A stretch of 7,806 bases of DNA, taken from assembly GCA_030430515.1 (NCBI GenBank), contig JAUIKX010000020.1:1-7806 (forward strand), read 5' to 3'. This DNA comes from Gammaproteobacteria bacterium. Lineage in GTDB: Bacteria > Pseudomonadota > Gammaproteobacteria > Pseudomonadales > Azotimanducaceae. The translations under genes were made by a program, and so were the position numbers. Below are positions 6,880 to 7,806 of this stretch, piece by piece; the stretch's first letter is position 1; each line of letters opens with the position of its first letter. Below the pieces are notes generated by a model. That model was given only the letters and a program-made list of their open reading frames with translations. It made no database searches and was not told the origin of the DNA.

Positions 6880-7560
6880 ATGCTCATCGTTATCGAGAGT
6901 TTTCTGAACGCCGCCGAGGTCAAGGCGTACCGGCAGCGCCTGGAGGCCACTGCCTGGCAGGACGGCCTGCACAGCGCCGGCGGCCTCAACGTGCTTTCGA
7001 AACGAAACGAGCAGGCCGACCCCGCGGATGCCACAACCAGTGAGCTGGCCAACGATCTGCTTCGCAGAATGGGCCACCACCCCACCCTGGTCTCCGCGGC
7101 TCTACCGCACAGTATCTTCCCTCCCGTATTCAACCGTTATGGCGTCGGCCAGACCTACGGCGCCCATGTGGACGCCGCCATCATGCAGGTGCCGGCCACC
7201 GGGCAGGTGCTGCGCAGCGACGTCTCCATGACGCTGTTTCTTTCGGAAGTTGACGAGTACGAGGGCGGCGAGATGGTGATCGAAGGCCAGTTCGGCGCTC
7301 AGGAAGTGAAGCTGCATGCAGGCGACGCGGTGGTTTACCCATCGAGCAGCCTGCATCAGGTCACGCCGGTGGCCCAGGGCGAACGCGTGGCCGCCATCAC
7401 CTGGATGCAGAGCATGGTACCGAGTGCCGAGGACCGAGCAATGCTCTTCGATCTGGACCTGTCCATTCAAGCGCTCACGCGAGGTGGCGAGGCGCCGGAT
7501 GAGTTGCTTCGATTGACTTCGGTGTACCACAACCTGGTGCGCCGCCTGGCGCAGATCTGA
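6880..7560 (+). CDS. piuC: PiuC/YbiX family Fe(II)- and 2-oxoglutarate-dependent dioxygenase (PKHD-type hydroxylase)
   Basis: This 226-residue protein matches the PiuC/YbiX family in length and motifs throughout. The jelly-roll iron site is complete: His96 and Asp98 in YGAHVDAA, the distal His159 in SSLHQVTP, and Arg169 in GERVAAITW to bind 2-oxoglutarate. The N-terminal segment with SFLNAAEVKAYRQRL and the PPVFNRYGVGQTY lead-in are also typical. It lacks a signal peptide and should be cytoplasmic. Its natural substrate is not settled; in Pseudomonas and E. coli its gene lies beside the Fiu/PiuA receptor and is iron-regulated, suggesting a role in handling the imported siderophore. Here it starts 5 bases after the receptor stop codon, with GGGAG inside the end of the receptor gene (6864-6868) as the likely ribosome binding site, so the two genes are surely in one operon. 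Confidence 0.95.
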   Translation: MLIVIESFLNAAEVKAYRQRLEATAWQDGLHSAGGLNVLSKRNEQADPADATTSELANDLLRRMGHHPTLVSAALPHSIFPPVFNRYGVGQTYGAHVDAAIMQVPATGQVLRSDVSMTLFLSEVDEYEGGEMVIEGQFGAQEVKLHAGDAVVYPSSSLHQVTPVAQGERVAAITWMQSMVPSAEDRAMLFDLDLSIQALTRGGEAPDELLRLTSVYHNLVRRLAQI

Positions 7561-7568
7561 CCAAAGCG

Positions 7569-7806
7569 ATGTTGCTCTACGCAATACTCTCGCTACCGGC
7601 CGCGATCATGCTCTACCGACTGACGGTCGGCGTGGCGGCGGCAGGTGACATGCTTCACGGCAGCGGCGAGTTTTCCGCGCGCCTCATGATCGCCGCGATG
7701 GCGGCGACACCATTGAGACTGCTTTTGGCGGAAGCGCGCTGGACCGCCTGGCTCGTGCGCCACCGCAGAGCGCTCGGCGTCGCCGCCTTCATATACGCCG
7801 CACTGC
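7569..7806 (+). CDS. Ferric-reductase-like transmembrane protein, MsrQ/YedZ-like, N-terminal part (3' truncated by window edge)
   Basis: An open frame from ATG at 7569 runs off the right edge after 79 complete codons; it is too short to have been found by length alone. A hydrophobic helix (about residues 2-23, LLYAILSLPAAIMLY and onward) is followed by GEFSARLMIAAMAATPLRLLL and then RHRRALGVAAFIYAAL. The order helix, G-x3-A, TPLRLL, then RR-x-LG-x2-AF-x-YA-x-L is the start of the ferric reductase-like/MsrQ (YedZ) heme-b membrane domain. In that family the next residue is usually a heme-binding His, just beyond the window. It begins 8 bases after the dioxygenase stop codon, without a clear Shine-Dalgarno, which suggests translational coupling. 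The neighbourhood suggests reduction of siderophore-bound iron rather than the methionine-sulfoxide repair role of MsrQ, but this is inference. The next ATG, 13 codons in, is a less likely start. Confidence 0.75.
   Translation, partial: MLLYAILSLPAAIMLYRLTVGVAAAGDMLHGSGEFSARLMIAAMAATPLRLLLAEARWTAWLVRHRRALGVAAFIYAAL

Overview
The window is about 60% GC and densely coded. It carries five protein genes plus the start of a sixth. The gene families point to a Gram-negative proteobacterium, most likely a gammaproteobacterium: two TonB-dependent outer-membrane receptors, a Fiu/PiuA-PiuC type iron locus, a PelA-like exopolysaccharide protein and an MsrQ/YedZ-type membrane cytochrome. I cannot name the genus from the sequence.

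Layout. (1) Bases 1-1319, + strand: the C-terminal part of a PelA-like polysaccharide deacetylase, cut by the window edge. (2) 1349-2344, +: a divergent type I glyceraldehyde-3-phosphate dehydrogenase, 29 bases after the first gene and with its own strong ribosome binding site. (3) 2351-4393, - strand: a TonB-dependent receptor of unknown substrate with His-rich patches, ending 6 bases from the end of the dehydrogenase gene. (4) 4394-4552: a 159-base divergent intergenic region with a good Fur box and an AT-rich core, the clear control point of the window. (5) 4553-6874, +: a Fiu/PiuA-like catecholate siderophore receptor. (6) 6880-7560, +: a PiuC/YbiX Fe(II)/2-oxoglutarate dioxygenase, 5 bases downstream. 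(7) 7569-7806, +: the start of a ferric-reductase-like (MsrQ/YedZ-like) membrane protein, cut by the window edge.

How they fit. Genes 5-7 look like one iron-regulated operon: a receptor imports a ferric catecholate complex, a cytoplasmic or periplasm-facing dioxygenase is linked genetically to that receptor, and a b-type heme membrane protein could supply electrons for iron reduction. The left-facing receptor shares the same Fur-box region and may be co-regulated. The PelA-like gene and the dehydrogenase seem to belong to a separate unit whose beginning lies outside the window. No RNA genes, mobile elements, CRISPR arrays or convincing terminators were seen. There is no gene-free stretch over 300 bases.
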